This document shows positions 21,318 through 34,056 of a stretch of DNA of 64,000 nucleotides, one piece after another. The notes below the pieces were generated by a model, which did no database searches, was not told the origin of the DNA, and saw only the letters and a list, made by a program, of their open reading frames with translations. Position numbers and translations under genes: made by a program. The first letter of the stretch is position 1, and each line of letters starts with the position of its first letter. The stretch lies in assembly GCA_030386875.1 (NCBI GenBank), contig CM059578.1:23793009-23857008 (forward strand). The letters are read 5' to 3'. The stretch comes from Morinoia aosen. Its lineage: Eukaryota; Arthropoda; Malacostraca; Amphipoda; Talitridae.

Positions 21318-24300
21318 AACTGAAAATGCAATTCCATCCGCTACCTATCTAGAGGTGTTGCTAACGATTTCCCCATCGACATTACTTGCCTGTCTCGGTC
21401 GTGGTGTTCGAGTGCATAACTAAAAAGATCAATTAGTATTACATTGGGCTTTGTCCGCGCAGGTTCGGTTACGGTTGACAGCAAGGCCTTTCGAGATTAT
21501 GAGCTTTGTTTTCATGGATGCCACGTATTTTTAATAGAGAGAATCTTTGGGTGCTTTTTCAAGTAGGGATTTTCTTGCATCAATAAAACCATCATAAGTA
21601 CATATATAATACGTATTTACTTCTGCATTCTTTATTTTAGAAATATGAGAATTAAAATGCGTCTATAAAGTTTTTTATCTGAATTTTTTGATTCACCATC
21701 TTTGAATTCAAAAGACGGTAAATTCATACCTACATTATTAACTGAAATGTACAGATTTTGTGGGTCTACGAGGAGCAGAATAATAGTCTATATTTCATTA
21801 CCTCTTTGGCACGTTCATAAGTTGTTTATCTTCATCTTTCGTGAGAGGTCTGAACTGAGGTGCAAAGTAAAAATTTAAATTGTTCACAATTCTCAGTGAT
21901 ATCAGCAGGAAGTTGAAATATGAAGCATAATCATGAACTCGCTAATCCTGCAGTGCAACTAAGTATTAACTAGATTTATTTCATGATAGCATAATTTTGC
22001 AGCTTGTTTTATTTAAAAGCTACCGCACTGGCCCGAAGTTACCTTTGGTGCTGTTAATTTAAGGTTTAATTTTACTTTAAACACCTGGATAATCTCGAGA
22101 AATAATTTCTTTCAGATATCAGCCGAGTCTTTTATGAATAATTCTTCCTAACGAGCATTTGAACGATGTCCACGATTTTCAAATGCAGTAAGCTGCTAAC
22201 TCCACTTCTTGAAATGGTTGTCAAGTACGTGAACAGAGTTAATGAACATGCTTAGCACTGTTAATATATACAAATAAAATTTACATCTACCCTCTAAAAT
22301 ATCACTGTTGACTACGCATCTAATGAATAAAAAGTGGGAACTCATCATACGTTTAATTATTTAAAAACACAGCTAGAGTAATTTTTGTTTTACATTCAGA
22401 TTCCATTTTGTTGAGGACATTAAAAACAACAACTCTGAAAACCTCATTTGCTAACTTGTACTTGCCACTAAGTTTAAAATTAAAAAATGCAACTAAAATT
22501 AAAAAATTAAAAAATGAAACTTCATTACTTCTTTCCAACCTGTGAAGGTTGAAGTCCTATTAGCTAAAAATTTCAAAGGCCTTGCACGGATATTGTCACT
22601 CTAAAACGATTTCAAATAAGCTTGTAATTCGTCGCACAGGATGTGCTTCAATACAAAAAGTATTTTATTAAATGGTTTCAAATGTTCACTGTGAGCTTCT
22701 TTGTGAAAGTTATTCACCTTCCGTGCCGACCCTGGACGTAGAAACCGTCGCAAAGAGAGGCCGTTTTCCATTAACTCCGTGCCTTGACAACATCTGAGAT
22801 GGAACTTGAAGTGAATCACACCCGCGGAAATTCTAGGCTCATCATCCCGCAATCGGAGAAATTGCAAAATCCGGTCAATTTCTGCCGTCGCTCAAGCACT
22901 CTCTTTCTTTCCTCGATCAGCCTTCTGGAGCGCAATATTACGGTGAAAGACGAGAAGCAGAAACCGCTTCTGACTTCCATTCGCAGCTCACCTCCTCGTT
23001 GAGGCAAACATTCTAAATCTACTCTTGAGATGCCTTCTCTCTTGACAGACCAAATTGAAAAAGTGGTCAAGCGAGCTCTCTTGGAAGCGTATTTCAAGAT
23101 ACCATTCCAAGGGGCATCTCGAGGGACCGACTTGAAGAGCACTGTAATCAAAGGGCAAAGGCTCCACCGAGGAGACTCCGTTATAATACTGGATAAAAGG
23201 AGGTCTGCTTCTGAGTATCAATGCCGACCCTCAGAGTTTCTCCTGGCAAGATTGAGTAGCGGAATCTTATTTTTTACAGAAACACTTGTTACGGATGCGC
23301 TCTTTGAACAGCACGGGTCAGCTAGTGGAATTTTTCAATACAGTTGCATAAACTAACGCAGGGCAGAGCAGCTGGGACGTCTTTCGAGCACCTTGAGAAA
23401 TGAGGTTCTTTGGAACAACAACAAATTGAGTTCGCTTAATAGGGTCGGGAAATACTCGTCCGCTTGGCTCTCACACTATCTTATAAAATTCTTCTTAAAA
23501 ATAAGCATACCTTGTGAACAGTTAAACAGAGAACTTTTGATTATCATTAACGATTTTTCGAGATGTTCTAAAAACGACACTTACTGTGAGGAAAGATGAT
23601 TTTTCTTTCTTAATTACGTACTCATAAAAAAGTGAGGATCGCTACCTTTATGAATGACCTTACTTGCTATTTTTGACCATTATACAATGGCGTTGCAAGG
23701 AAAATTCTGACAAATTGAGAGAAAAGGGACTTTTTATATTTTATTACGTTATCTATTTTAAACATGAGCATCGCACGCCAAAATATTAATTTTATTGCAA
23801 AGTGAACAATCTTTCAAGCGAAATCAGTTATAGGTACTCTTGATGAAATGGTCGGATGTTGTTTTTGTGTCCTAATATTACTTAGTAAACTATAAACAAT
23901 GTTCTTCGACTCTCTAGAAACGTGAGGAAAAACATCAAGATAAATACAATACTTGAATGTAAGGAATTCAAGAATAAACCCAAATTTTTCAAACGTTTTC
24001 TTTTAACAAATTGGCTTTTCTCATCCGAAAGCCCTCAGTGCAGTCCCAGTTCAATCATTTGGATGTTTCATGAATTTCTTGCAAGCGCCTGCAGAATTTT
24101 AGAGTTTCGCTGCGTTTATTCATTAGCGAACATCTAAACTTGTGCATGAAGTTTGTTAAAAATTCACTAACGAAACGATTTTTTAAGAGAGGTAGTATAA
24201 CTAAATAGAAATGCCCAATAAATATATTTGCTTGAACATTTTTAGAAAAAAGTGTTAAATAAGTTTTTTACGCTCTGACTATGAAAAATAGTGATTTTTT

Positions 24301-24764
24301 ATAAAGATAGTCCAAATGAAATTTGGAAACTAAATAGCTATACCCAGTTTTTAAGCATTGGAAAGCTAAAGTAATTCATGTAACATCGTCAATTCTCAGA
24401 AGAACCTTAAGCACCGCTCGTTTCCACGGACGAGACATTGTAGCCAGAATAAAATAAAACTGCACGTGACATTCTTCTATAACGAACGAATGCAACATAT
24501 TTTACATATTATTTTATACTCTTGGGAAAGTTAATAATGGTGACTTGAATCAGGTTGGGATAGTCTCTGACGAAATGCACAAAAAACACCTACAGCATTA
24601 CTTGACGTTATGCAACGTAAATAAAACTATTTCACAAAGAGGAGAAGTTGTAGATTTCACAAAAAAATCAAACTGCAAAAAATAAATTATTAATTTTATG
24701 GGAACTTCAAACTGCAGCCTTTATTCATCAAAATAGCTACGTTAGAAACTTTTAATCCAGAGTG

Positions 24765-24990
24765 AATTCTGATCCTTGTAAACTGAATGCTGCATTCCTC
24801 CAGGGCAAAGATAAATTTCCATCCAGGGCAAGGATGGACCTTCCTCTATGGCAAGGATAAATTTCCATCCAATGCAAGGATGGACTTTCCTCTAGGGCCA
24901 GGATGAATTTCCCCCAAGGGTAAGGAAGGATGAACTTCGGTCCAGGGTAAGAATGAACTTTTCTAAGAAGCAAAACTTTCCCCAAGCTCA
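24765..24990. repeat. Degenerate tandem repeat of about 28 bp
   Basis: Seven to eight units resembling CCAGGGCAAGGATGGACTTT and CCTCTAGGGCAAGGATAAATTT. The reading on either strand is not protein-like beyond the repeat. Confidence 0.8.
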
Positions 24991-26008
24991 TGTGAATTTT
25001 GCCGATATAGTTATAGAGATGTTCATCCTTGTGATGCAAATCAATGTGAAGAAAAGTTTTATTCTTGTTTGTTCACAGTGCCCTTCTTATAATGCGTGAT
25101 TCCTGCAATCACAATCACCAAAGAAAGGTTCCCGTCAAACTGAGATGCACCAGCAGTGTATTCGCATATGCTGCTATTCGTCATGTTTGCGCGATTAAAA
25201 ATTTGATGCAGGGAAAAACTAAAATTCTCTGAAAATTAACGTTCCTAACCTTAGTTTGCAGTAAACGCACACTTTGAGATAATAGTTACTAGTCTCACTG
25301 ATGTTCAATTATTCATCTTTGTAATTCGAAGTATTTTTTATATTTTTATAGTCAGCCTTCCTACTCAAAAAGAAATACCATAAAGAAAAGAAGGCTTTCT
25401 GTATATAATGCTAGCAAGAACGTATTTTGGTTTAGACGAATAAATAAATGAAAGTGTACTTGAATCATTTTCGGCTGAAAATGTTTTTGGCCAACATTGC
25501 CCTGGTCACAAATTGGACATGTTTGTTGATATACGACAATTCTACATGGTCTGCAAATCATATTATAAATGAAGTAGCTAGAAATATATTTTTTGTAGAT
25601 TATATCTTACATCTAAATCCAGGTTGTAGAATATAAGTGGCATAGAAATAGTACCATGTAATCAAGCGTCAAAACTGAAGTTATGAATAAAGTGGTCTGC
25701 TGTTTTACATAAAAATATGATTCAATTTCATCATGAAATTGAAAATCTACCTAACAATAGCATTTCTCTGCCAGGCGAAGCAAACCTAAAACACATGAGT
25801 TTTAAGCTGACCTCACAAAATTATCACAGGCGATACAAAATTGAAATTTATGATGGAATCAATATTAAATATTAACACATGATATGCAAATGCACCAGCT
25901 TTGGCAAGTGTTGCAATTCTTCTCACGGTGTGGAAATTTTGAAAGAGTAACTGCATCATTGTCTATAATTGGAAAGTAGGGGCAAAGATTGTGAACACAG
26001 GGTACCTA

Positions 26009-26108
26009 GTCAAACTTTTTTCCCGGAGCATGCATGTTTTTTGCCGCCTAAGCGATTTAATTACTTGGGCTGCGAAAAACATGCATGCAGGCGGCGAAAA
26101 AGTTAGAC
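26009..26108. mobile_element. Palindromic 100-bp miniature element, copy 2
   Basis: Begins GTCAAACTTTTTTCCCGGAG and ends GGCGGCGAAAAAGTTAGAC. It carries TGCATGCATG twice in inverted arrangement and GCCGCCTAAGCGA near the centre. Its length equals copy 1 at 7104-7203, and its arms match that copy in the opposite orientation. Bases outside both copies suggest an extended terminus near CAGTC(T/A)AAC. Confidence 0.8.
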
Positions 26109-27216
26109 TGGGTGTAGAACACCTCATTTCAAAGCACTCGCGGAAGATCGCTTATATACATTTGCGCGAATGAAGAAAAGCCTGTGATTTTACAAACCAG
26201 AGCACCGAAAGGTACCCTTTAAAGTTCCAATGAACGACACAGCCCAGCATTCAGCTCCCCTAAAAGCATAACTAATACGCTGAAGGAATTCGCAGGCCGC
26301 ACGTCCGTCACTGTCCGTTGCCGTGGAAATCCGGGAAATTCTTAGGCCCTAAAACCGGACCTTGTGGAACGAATTTCAATCGATGCAAGCTCCTGGCAGC
26401 GGTATGGACGAATATTTAATTCTTTTGAGCTTGTAAATTCCAAAGAGGAATATTTCCGAGTCGAAAAGAGACCATTCGCGTACTTGACAATTTCTACGCT
26501 GAAGTTGCACGTTTGGCAGTTCACATTCTGCTGTTTGAGACTAATTTGCAGGAGTAGAAATTTGAAAATTTTACATTCTGTCTCGGATGCAGCATTATCA
26601 TCTCTATTTGGATGCGTACAAAAGCTTTGAAGATGAATTATTTGTGCATTATATATAGAAATCAATACCTGCGAAAAAGATAAACTTCCAATCGTAATGA
26701 GGTTTCAGATTGCGTCTGAATGAAGACGAGGACGTTTTGATCATGATAGACCAGATCTCATGAGAGTAGTTGAGAGACGAAAAATCTTTTTGAGATTCCA
26801 TGGCTGTGTAGTATCACAGTTGGATCATTAAAGTTTTTAACGCAAATGAATTTTTTTATCTCAATGTAAAACATAAAGTGAATTCCTTCCCAGTTATTTA
26901 TTTTCGTGGGTAGAGCCAAAAACAACTTCTAATAATTTTTGTTACAGTAAGCCTGGAAAATGTCAGTTTACTCTACCGTGTTTTTGTCTCGCTCATTTCT
27001 TTAAATTTGAAATCATTGAAATTTATGTATGTTATAAATACTGTGACCATTTCTGTGAGAATGCACAAAAATCAAAATAATAATATTGTCAGAGAAGTTC
27101 AGTGAACCTCACAGGTGATACACTGTCTTGTAGAACCTTCGACCTTACAGGACCTTTGGGAATCCAACAATTACGAAGATTCTTGCATACAACCAATATT
27201 TAAGTACATTCATCGT

Positions 27217-28245
27217 AACGTGCCAATTTTTAAGGGTATTGTAACCCACCAATTTTTGAGGTAAATTTTACCCCAACAGATTTTGAGGGTATTGTTACGC
27301 ACCAATTTCCTAAGTATTGTAACCCAACAGATTTTGAGGGTATTGTTACGCACCAATTTCCTAAGTATTGTAACCCAACAGATTTTGAGGGTATTGTTAC
27401 GCACCAATTTCCTAAGTATTGTAACCCAACAGATTTTGAGGGTATTGTTACGCACCAATTTCCTAAGTATTGTAACCCAACAGATTTTGAGGGTATTGTT
27501 ACGCACCAATTACCTAAGTATTGAAACCCAACAGATTTTGAGGGTATTGTTACGCACCAATTTCCTAAGTATTGTAACCCAACAGATTTTGAGGGTATTG
27601 TTACGCACCAATTTCCTAGGTATTTTACCCCAACAGATTTTGAGGGTATTGTTACGCACCAATTACCTAAGTATTGTAACCCAACAGATTTTGAGGGTAT
27701 TGTTACGCACCAATTTCCTAAGTATTGTAACCCAACAGATTTTGAGGGTATTGTTACGCACCAATTTCCTAAGTATTGTAACCCAACAGATTTTGAGGGT
27801 ATTGTTACGCACCAATTTCCTAAGTATTGTAACCCAACAGATTTTGAGGGTATTGTTACGCACCAATTTCCTAGGTATTGTAGTCCAACAAATTTTGAGG
27901 ATATTGTTACGCACCAATTTCCTAGGTATTGTAACCCAACAGATTTTGAGGGTATTGTTACGCACCAATTTCCTAAGTATTGTAACCCAACAGATTTTGA
28001 GGGTATTGTTACGCACCAATTTCCTAAGTTTTGTAACCCAACAGATTTTGAGGGTATTGTTACGCACCAATTTCCTAAGTATTGTAACCCAACAGATTTT
28101 GAGGGTATTGTTACGCACCAATTTCCTAGGTATTGTAACCCAACAGATTTTGAGGGTATTGTTACGCACCAATTTCCTAGGCATTGTAACCTAATTGATT
28201 TTATGGGATTCGTAATGTACCAATGTTTGAGGGCATCGTAATCGC
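27217..28245. repeat. 51-bp minisatellite, about 18 full copies
   Basis: Unit contains TTTTGAGGGTATTGTTACGC, ACCAATTTCCTAAGTATTGT and AACCCAACAGA. The period is exactly 51 bp from 27277 to about 28194, with decayed half-units at both edges. Because 51 is a multiple of three and the unit lacks stops, both strands stay open: a 17-residue repeat on plus (27283-28194) and another on minus. Variable positions change amino acids as readily as silent sites, so I treat it as non-coding. Confidence 0.96.
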
Positions 28246-30984
28246 GTTAAACTTTATTTTAATATACTATTTTTAGCTCGCCCGTCATCAAAAAGTCGCC
28301 TAATTAACTTCTAAAATTACATAATCTAATGTGGACCAAGTCTTTTGACTAGAAATGAGAGAACTGCAGCTATTATAGATTATATCATTAGGCTTGAAGT
28401 CCGGTCAGGAGTTTAGTAACATCGTTAATGTCACGGCTGCAGCTATCAACTCGAGCTGCACCTCCCATGAAGTCTTCGATGAGAACAGTTCGCGAGGAAA
28501 TATCCGTAAATTGCGACTGCGCAATGAAGAGCTTATCAATATTTTGGTTCACTCTTATGATAAACTTTCAGGCTGATGTTGACTCAATAACAAGTAGTCA
28601 ATGTCTGTGACTCGCACTTGCGTAAATAAGAGTTTATTTTAATTTTAAAGTTCACACTAGTGATGAACTTTCTAGCTAGTGTCGAGTGAATTATATGGTT
28701 TCATCGCACAAATAAACATCTAGAATGGGAAACTAATATCCATTCTGAAGTACGTTGATTGAAAAGAGTAAGTTTTTAGTGATTTTTTTCTGGATCAGTC
28801 GTTTGCACTAACAAAACGAGTGCCCCGATTCAATATGTCTTTTCTTCATAAAAATCTTAATTCAAATAACATAATATAACATTGGAAAATTTGATGTCTG
28901 TAATGTCTTTTAGAGTGACAGCTTTTTGAACGCCCATGAAAATATCAAACGTTCTAAACAACCGAAGTATCGATATGCCTCTGATAATTTCACATACCGA
29001 TTTTGCAGGTTACTTTGTAGCTTTAGCAAAGAATAACTTTGTTTATCATCATTTACGTCGGTCTCACTTCGGACAGCACAGAAGTGAATTATTTCTGATA
29101 GTAATATTCGTTAGCTGCCAGTAAATTTCTTAGTTGTGTAACATATTCTTCTTCGAAAAATATTCCCTTTTGAAAAACATACTGTAGATTATTTTCCCCT
29201 CTGAAAAATGCGTCAAAATTTCAACTAATATTCAAATCACATTTTAATACTCTTTATGACACTTTTGATTAAACCAACTCAGTCTACTATCGCAATTCAT
29301 GTTGAAACAATACTTTCCTTAAATTTGCCAGTGTTAACTGCAATTTTGCACGGAAATAGCAAGAACAATTCCTCATGCCTAGGTAGGGTTGCGCCTCCAT
29401 TTCCGAGCAGAGCATCTCGGCCCAAATACAAGCTTCGTCAGCCTCAGTAACTGGCTGCTGCCAACGGACTGGGAAGTTCAGGCTTGAGGCGTTTGGGCAT
29501 TTCTGTAGTTGGCGGGAATGTCACAAGTTTGGCGTTCGGCTTCTGCTTCTGAGGTGCACGGAAGCGTCATTCCGAGCTCGACTGGGCTCTGTACTCGAGA
29601 CACGGTTCTTCCTTATACTAAAGTTTACTTTTTATATTTTTTGCGTTTGTTTTCTGAGTGCTTTAATTGTCGTGTCCCTAACTAAAAGATTCTAAATGCC
29701 ACACGAAAGGACGTGCTAGATTTTCAGAACAAATGGTAAATCCTATCGAGATATTGCTTCTCAGTAATCTCTAAATAGTAGAAATGCACTGAGATTTCAG
29801 CGGCTGCATCGTGAAAGCATCATTCTCGCCCCGCCGTGCTCTGCAGACACTGCTGCATTTGCAGCTCGCGTTGCTATCCGCTGCAATATGCGGACTGAAA
29901 ATGAAACGATATTCCGTTATCAGGAGCGTACCTTGTCCAGATGTACATGTAACGCTGTTGTTGTTAATTCAGGGTACTCGGAAGGCTAGCTTTCACTGTT
30001 TTGAACGATGGAGTCGTCAGGAGAATGAGAGGTATTTCCATTCCTCCATCTCACAAGGTTCTACCGTTTTCTTCCGATACGAGTTTGCTTTTTTTTTCAT
30101 CTACATCATACGCTTGTGTATGTTAAAAAGAGTCGTGGTCTTTCATTAGAAAAGAATTAAAATAATGATCCAGGAGATAGCATTAGGGAATTTCACAAGA
30201 AAAACGCAAGAATGTGTTCTGATATAAGTGAGTTTTGTTGTTGAGTTTTTATTCAATTGTTTTAAATTCATACTCATGGACGCAGATTATCATTCATTTG
30301 GATTCTATCATTTTTGCACATGATTTCACCTCTTTTAAAATTCAGAAATTAAGCGAAATTTATTACCTATGAGTTCTTATAGTGTTTCGATCCATTGTGA
30401 GATCCAACACTGATATTTAAGTAATATTTGTCTTTTACTGCTCGGTTTATAATCATCAATTAGAGAACCAAACTAACCCCATTCATAGTGATCAGATAAA
30501 AATTACTAGAGGTTGCGAGTTGTACTGACGGAATATATTCAACTAGTGAGAAAGTTGTGTTCCATTTTAAAATTTTCTCGATACTTACGTAGATATTTTA
30601 AATTTTAAACGTCATATACAAGTTTCGGATTATATGCTTCAAAGAATCTCTTTCAGTTTCAAAAATTATTGAACCTTATTCCTCCTTAATACTTCGAGTT
30701 GAGGATCTATAATAGAAATGATTTGGTTTATAAAGGTTTCGTAGCTTTTATTATGCAGCACTAGGTTTCGTTCTTTTAAAAGAAAATGCACAATAACAAC
30801 TTTTACATAACCACCTCTGGATTAGTAAAAATTGATCTAAATGTACGTCCGTCCCGCACTGCCTTCGAATGATCGAAGTTGTTGACAGAGAATACTTGAA
30901 GCATGGCAGAAAATCATAATTGTTCATTATTTAGGTAGAAAATCCCTAGTATCAGACTTGATTTGTTATGAATGCTTATTCAAA

Positions 30985-31523
30985 GAACTGGAACATAACT
31001 TCCTTATTTTGGCAGATACTCCTAGTAAGAGATGTGTTTCATTTATGAACATAATTCCATTAAATTGGTACATATATGTCTTGTAAGAGACGTGATTGAT
31101 TCATGAACGCTAGTTCATAGAACTTGAATACAATTACATTGTTTGGTAGATATTCTTAGTACGAGAGGTGATTTATTTATGAACTCTTGTTCACAGATCT
31201 CGAATAAAACTTCATTATTTTGATAGTTATTCCTAGTACGAGAAGTGATTTATTTATGAACTCTTGTTCATAGAACTTGAACATAACTCCATTATTTTGG
31301 TAGATATTCTTAGTACGAGAGGTGATTGATTTATGAACTCTTGTTCACAGATCTCGAATAAAACTTCATTATTTTGATAGTTATTCCTAGTACGAGAAGT
31401 GATTTATTTATGAACTCTAGTTCATAGAACTTGAATATAACTCCATTATTTTGGTAGATATTCTTAGTACGAGAGGTGATTGATTTATGAACTCTTGTTC
31501 ACAGATCTCGAATAAAACTTTTT
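30985..31523. repeat. 77-bp tandem repeat with 154-bp dimeric order
   Basis: TAGTACGAGA recurs at 31157, 31234, 31311, 31388 and 31465, exactly 77 bp apart. Two diverged copies lie on the left. Units alternate between GATATTCTTAGTACGAGAGG and GTTATTCCTAGTACGAGAAG types, so the recent amplification unit was the 154-bp dimer. Confidence 0.92.
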
Positions 31524-33169
31524 GGAAGTTATCGAAAAATGAATCCAGAATAGAGCTGAAGTTCCTTCAGCCCGCCGCTGGGTGCAGTCCCAGAATACCA
31601 CACAATGGCCTGAACTTAGAGCTCTCTAAACTTTTTTGAGCATTCAAAAAGGTTTTCAACGACAGTAAGTTTGACAGGATGATAACCGATGTGACTTCAC
31701 AGAAAGTTTGCCCGTTTTTCAGCGTTCTTTGCGCATCACTTTCGTTATTTTCGTCAAATGGGGTTTTGAACGCAATATCTTTGCTGAGATCAGAGGTCCG
31801 AGAAGACATTTTTTAGTCTCTGTGTTTTCGGAAATGCTATCTGCGGAACTCGGCAGCAAACTTTCTACTGAGTCCGTCGTTTTTCTGCTTCGGTTAAAAA
31901 TCGCCTCAGCGCGATCCTTATTCTTCAGATAAAAAAGGCGTTACGAAATGTTTCACAAACCGTTCCAGGAACGAATCTCGAAGATTTGCCGAATGCTTTT
32001 GTTTCAGTTACTGACGGTCTACTTGTAGCTTCATATCTCACGGAAATTGAAGTTTTATAAATTGAGTTAAATTTACATTAACGATGTGTATTGCCCATGT
32101 AAACCTATCGCTCAAAAAGAGATTAAAGGCACGGACAGCGTTATTTCATGTGAGGTCAGAAAAAAAATCATTTATCGTCTCTCAGCTAATTTCACCAAAA
32201 TTAAATGCTGCAATCTAAGGAAATACAGTAGAAAGCATAGAGACTTCAAGTTTGCTTTTCCCAGCTTTAAATTTTTTCGTATTTATTTCTCGTTTTACAG
32301 CGGAAACAATGTTTACAACTGTCGTATAATTATTTAATAAGCATTGCACACTGTGACGCTAACGTGCGGAGGTTCATGTAGGTTCAAATTAGGATCCGTT
32401 ATCATTGGCCCACAAAGTATCCTTAGTGCACCACAAAGTTTTTGTGAACGACGCAGACATGATTCCTCTTATGACTGACTATACGATGCACCTGATTCGA
32501 GGGAAGGGTCGATCAGAGAGGAGAAAACGAAAGTTCAATTCCGACCCCAAAATTGATGTTCAGCGTTATTCAATACTATTAAAATTGTTCCAATCGCGTG
32601 CATACATATCGGAGCATGCTGAACATACAAATACAAAACATTTTTTATTATAATAGGTCTCATGTTAGTGCTTGCCTTCAATTTCAATTTCACGAAATCA
32701 AACTTAAAAACTACTCTAAGTGATAAACAATACTGGCCTCTATTATTTCCTTTATTCTGCGTTGTATCTGCAGTGTTAATAGCTTCAGAAGTTCTGCTTA
32801 TTTAACTTAGCAGTACTCCAATTTGGTTCTTATCTAAAATACGAATATTCAAGTTCTTGTTTTGTTATCAGACGTACGTCATCGTAGACTCAATCTGCTA
32901 AGAATGTTCACTTTATCGGGAAAACAATCTTAACAATCTTTTCAGTAATACTACAAGTCTTTACAAAATTAATTCTTTAAATAACTAAACTTCTCGAGTA
33001 ACAGGTGATCAAGTTTCCAAATAAAAACGAGAACATAATAGAACGCATCATTTGAGACATACATGTTTAAGCTATCATCGATTGTAAGGAGCCGGGGAAC
33101 TGTTTTTAAAGGTTCATTTTGATTAGCATAACATTCTTCCTTAGTTTAGAACATGCACTTCCCTTTTCA

Positions 33170-33770
33170 CTAATATGTGGCTGAAAAAATGTGCAATCAT
33201 CGTGGGATAAACCTCTATCCATATTCATAAGCATTCAGTTTCATCATTGACGAGAAGAAAGCCTGTGAACTCACTTGTCTGATGAAAATAATTAACAAGC
33301 AAACTGCCACACTGCGATGGCAAAAACGGAATCCACCCTGTATAGAGAAATGACGAACTAGGAACATTCAATGCACCGATGAAACGACTCTGTAGTGTCT
33401 TCGCCAGTGAAACGTCCTATAAAATAATAATAGTAATAATGATAATAATAACTAACCCACAAAACATATTTTACGTAACTTCCTCCATGTGCAATCCTAC
33501 TGAGATGAACCTCTATCCATACACATGAGCATTCAACTTCTTCAGCGAAGAGCAGAACCTCAGTGAGCTCTCTTGTTTGATGAACTTAACTAACCAACAA
33601 AACATCACATGCGCAGCTCCCGCTATTTGCAATCATACTGAGATGAACCTCTATCTATCATAGGCATTTAACTTCTTCCCTGAAGAGCAGAACTCCAGTG
33701 AGCTCACATGTCTGATGAACTTAACTAACCAACAAAACATCACATGTGCAGCTTCCGCTATCGTACTTAA
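33170..33770. repeat. Tandem repeat of roughly 130 bp next to the Ig2 donor, about 3-4 copies
   Basis: Copies share GAGATGAACCTCTATC, CATTCAACTTCTTC, GAAGAGCAGAAC, CAGTGAGCTC and TTAACTAACCAACAAAACAT. The last copy reaches to about 15 bp from the donor at 33774. The leftmost copy (33195-33300) is the most diverged. Confidence 0.8.
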
Positions 33771-33774
33771 TTAC

Positions 33775-33885
33775 CTCCTTTAGCGATGCACTTGAGAGTG
33801 AGGGTCTGCCCGAGCACGTACGGGCCGATCATCGAGCTCTTCTCACTGTCCGTCTCGTCCACGATGCGCACGCTGTCTGGCGGCA
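33775..33885 (-). CDS. Sidestep-family Ig receptor, exon encoding start of Ig2
   Basis: This is the most upstream recognised exon of a minus-strand cell-surface adhesion receptor of the Sidestep family. In flies Sidestep binds Beaten path proteins and guides motor axons. The exon runs from an acceptor ending TCTCCGCAG to a donor GGAG|GTAATT. It encodes about 37 residues beginning PPDSVRIVDE, then GPYVLGQTLTLKCIAKGG, with the strand-B cysteine of Ig domain 2. The VPP start, acidic linker and GPY..G..L.L.C pattern are typical of the Sidestep linker into Ig2. It is phase 1 at both ends; the final G completes a Gly codon with the next exon. The first Ig domain and signal peptide should precede it, but I could not find them up to 64000. 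Tandem repeats lie against its donor side (33170-33770). The paralogue cannot be assigned, so I give no symbol. Confidence 0.86.
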
Positions 33886-33965
33886 CTGCGGAGAAAATTT
33901 ATGGATGGGTCAGAATTTCTGGAATTTTTGTGAAACTGGAAACCTCACACGTATGACTTGTACGT

Positions 33966-34056
33966 AGAATTCGAATTCGTAAGTGCTCTCAAGAACACCA
34001 CGTGATACTAAACACCCCACGCGTCGGAATTGCACCTAGAATTCGAATTCGTAAGT
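33966..34056. repeat. Direct repeat with internal palindrome just upstream of the Ig2 exon
   Basis: TAGAATTCGAATTCGTAAGT occurs twice, ending near 33984 and 34056. GAATTCGAATTC is self-complementary. Confidence 0.8.

Larger units (their letters stand above)
21142..33774 (-). other. Intron of about 12.6 kb inside Ig2
   Basis: Phase-1 intron. It holds an imperfect palindrome (21214-21317), a 28-bp-type repeat (24765-24990), a palindromic miniature element (26009-26108), the 51-bp array (27217-28245), the dimeric 77-bp array (30985-31523) and repeats next to the Ig2 exon (33170-33770). A GC-richer stretch at 22720-23360 has overlapping open frames on both strands that I do not recognise. A further GC-richer patch at 29380-29620 also has no recognised product. 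Confidence 0.72.

Noticed and set aside
22784..23356. Two plus-strand frames and overlapping minus-strand frames in a GC-richer stretch
   Set aside because: Open on several frames because of base composition. I recognise no domain, splice structure or family similarity.
27283..28194. 303-codon plus-strand open frame with a 17-residue repeat
   Set aside because: It is wholly explained by the 51-bp minisatellite. Both strands are open and substitutions show no codon-position bias by eye.
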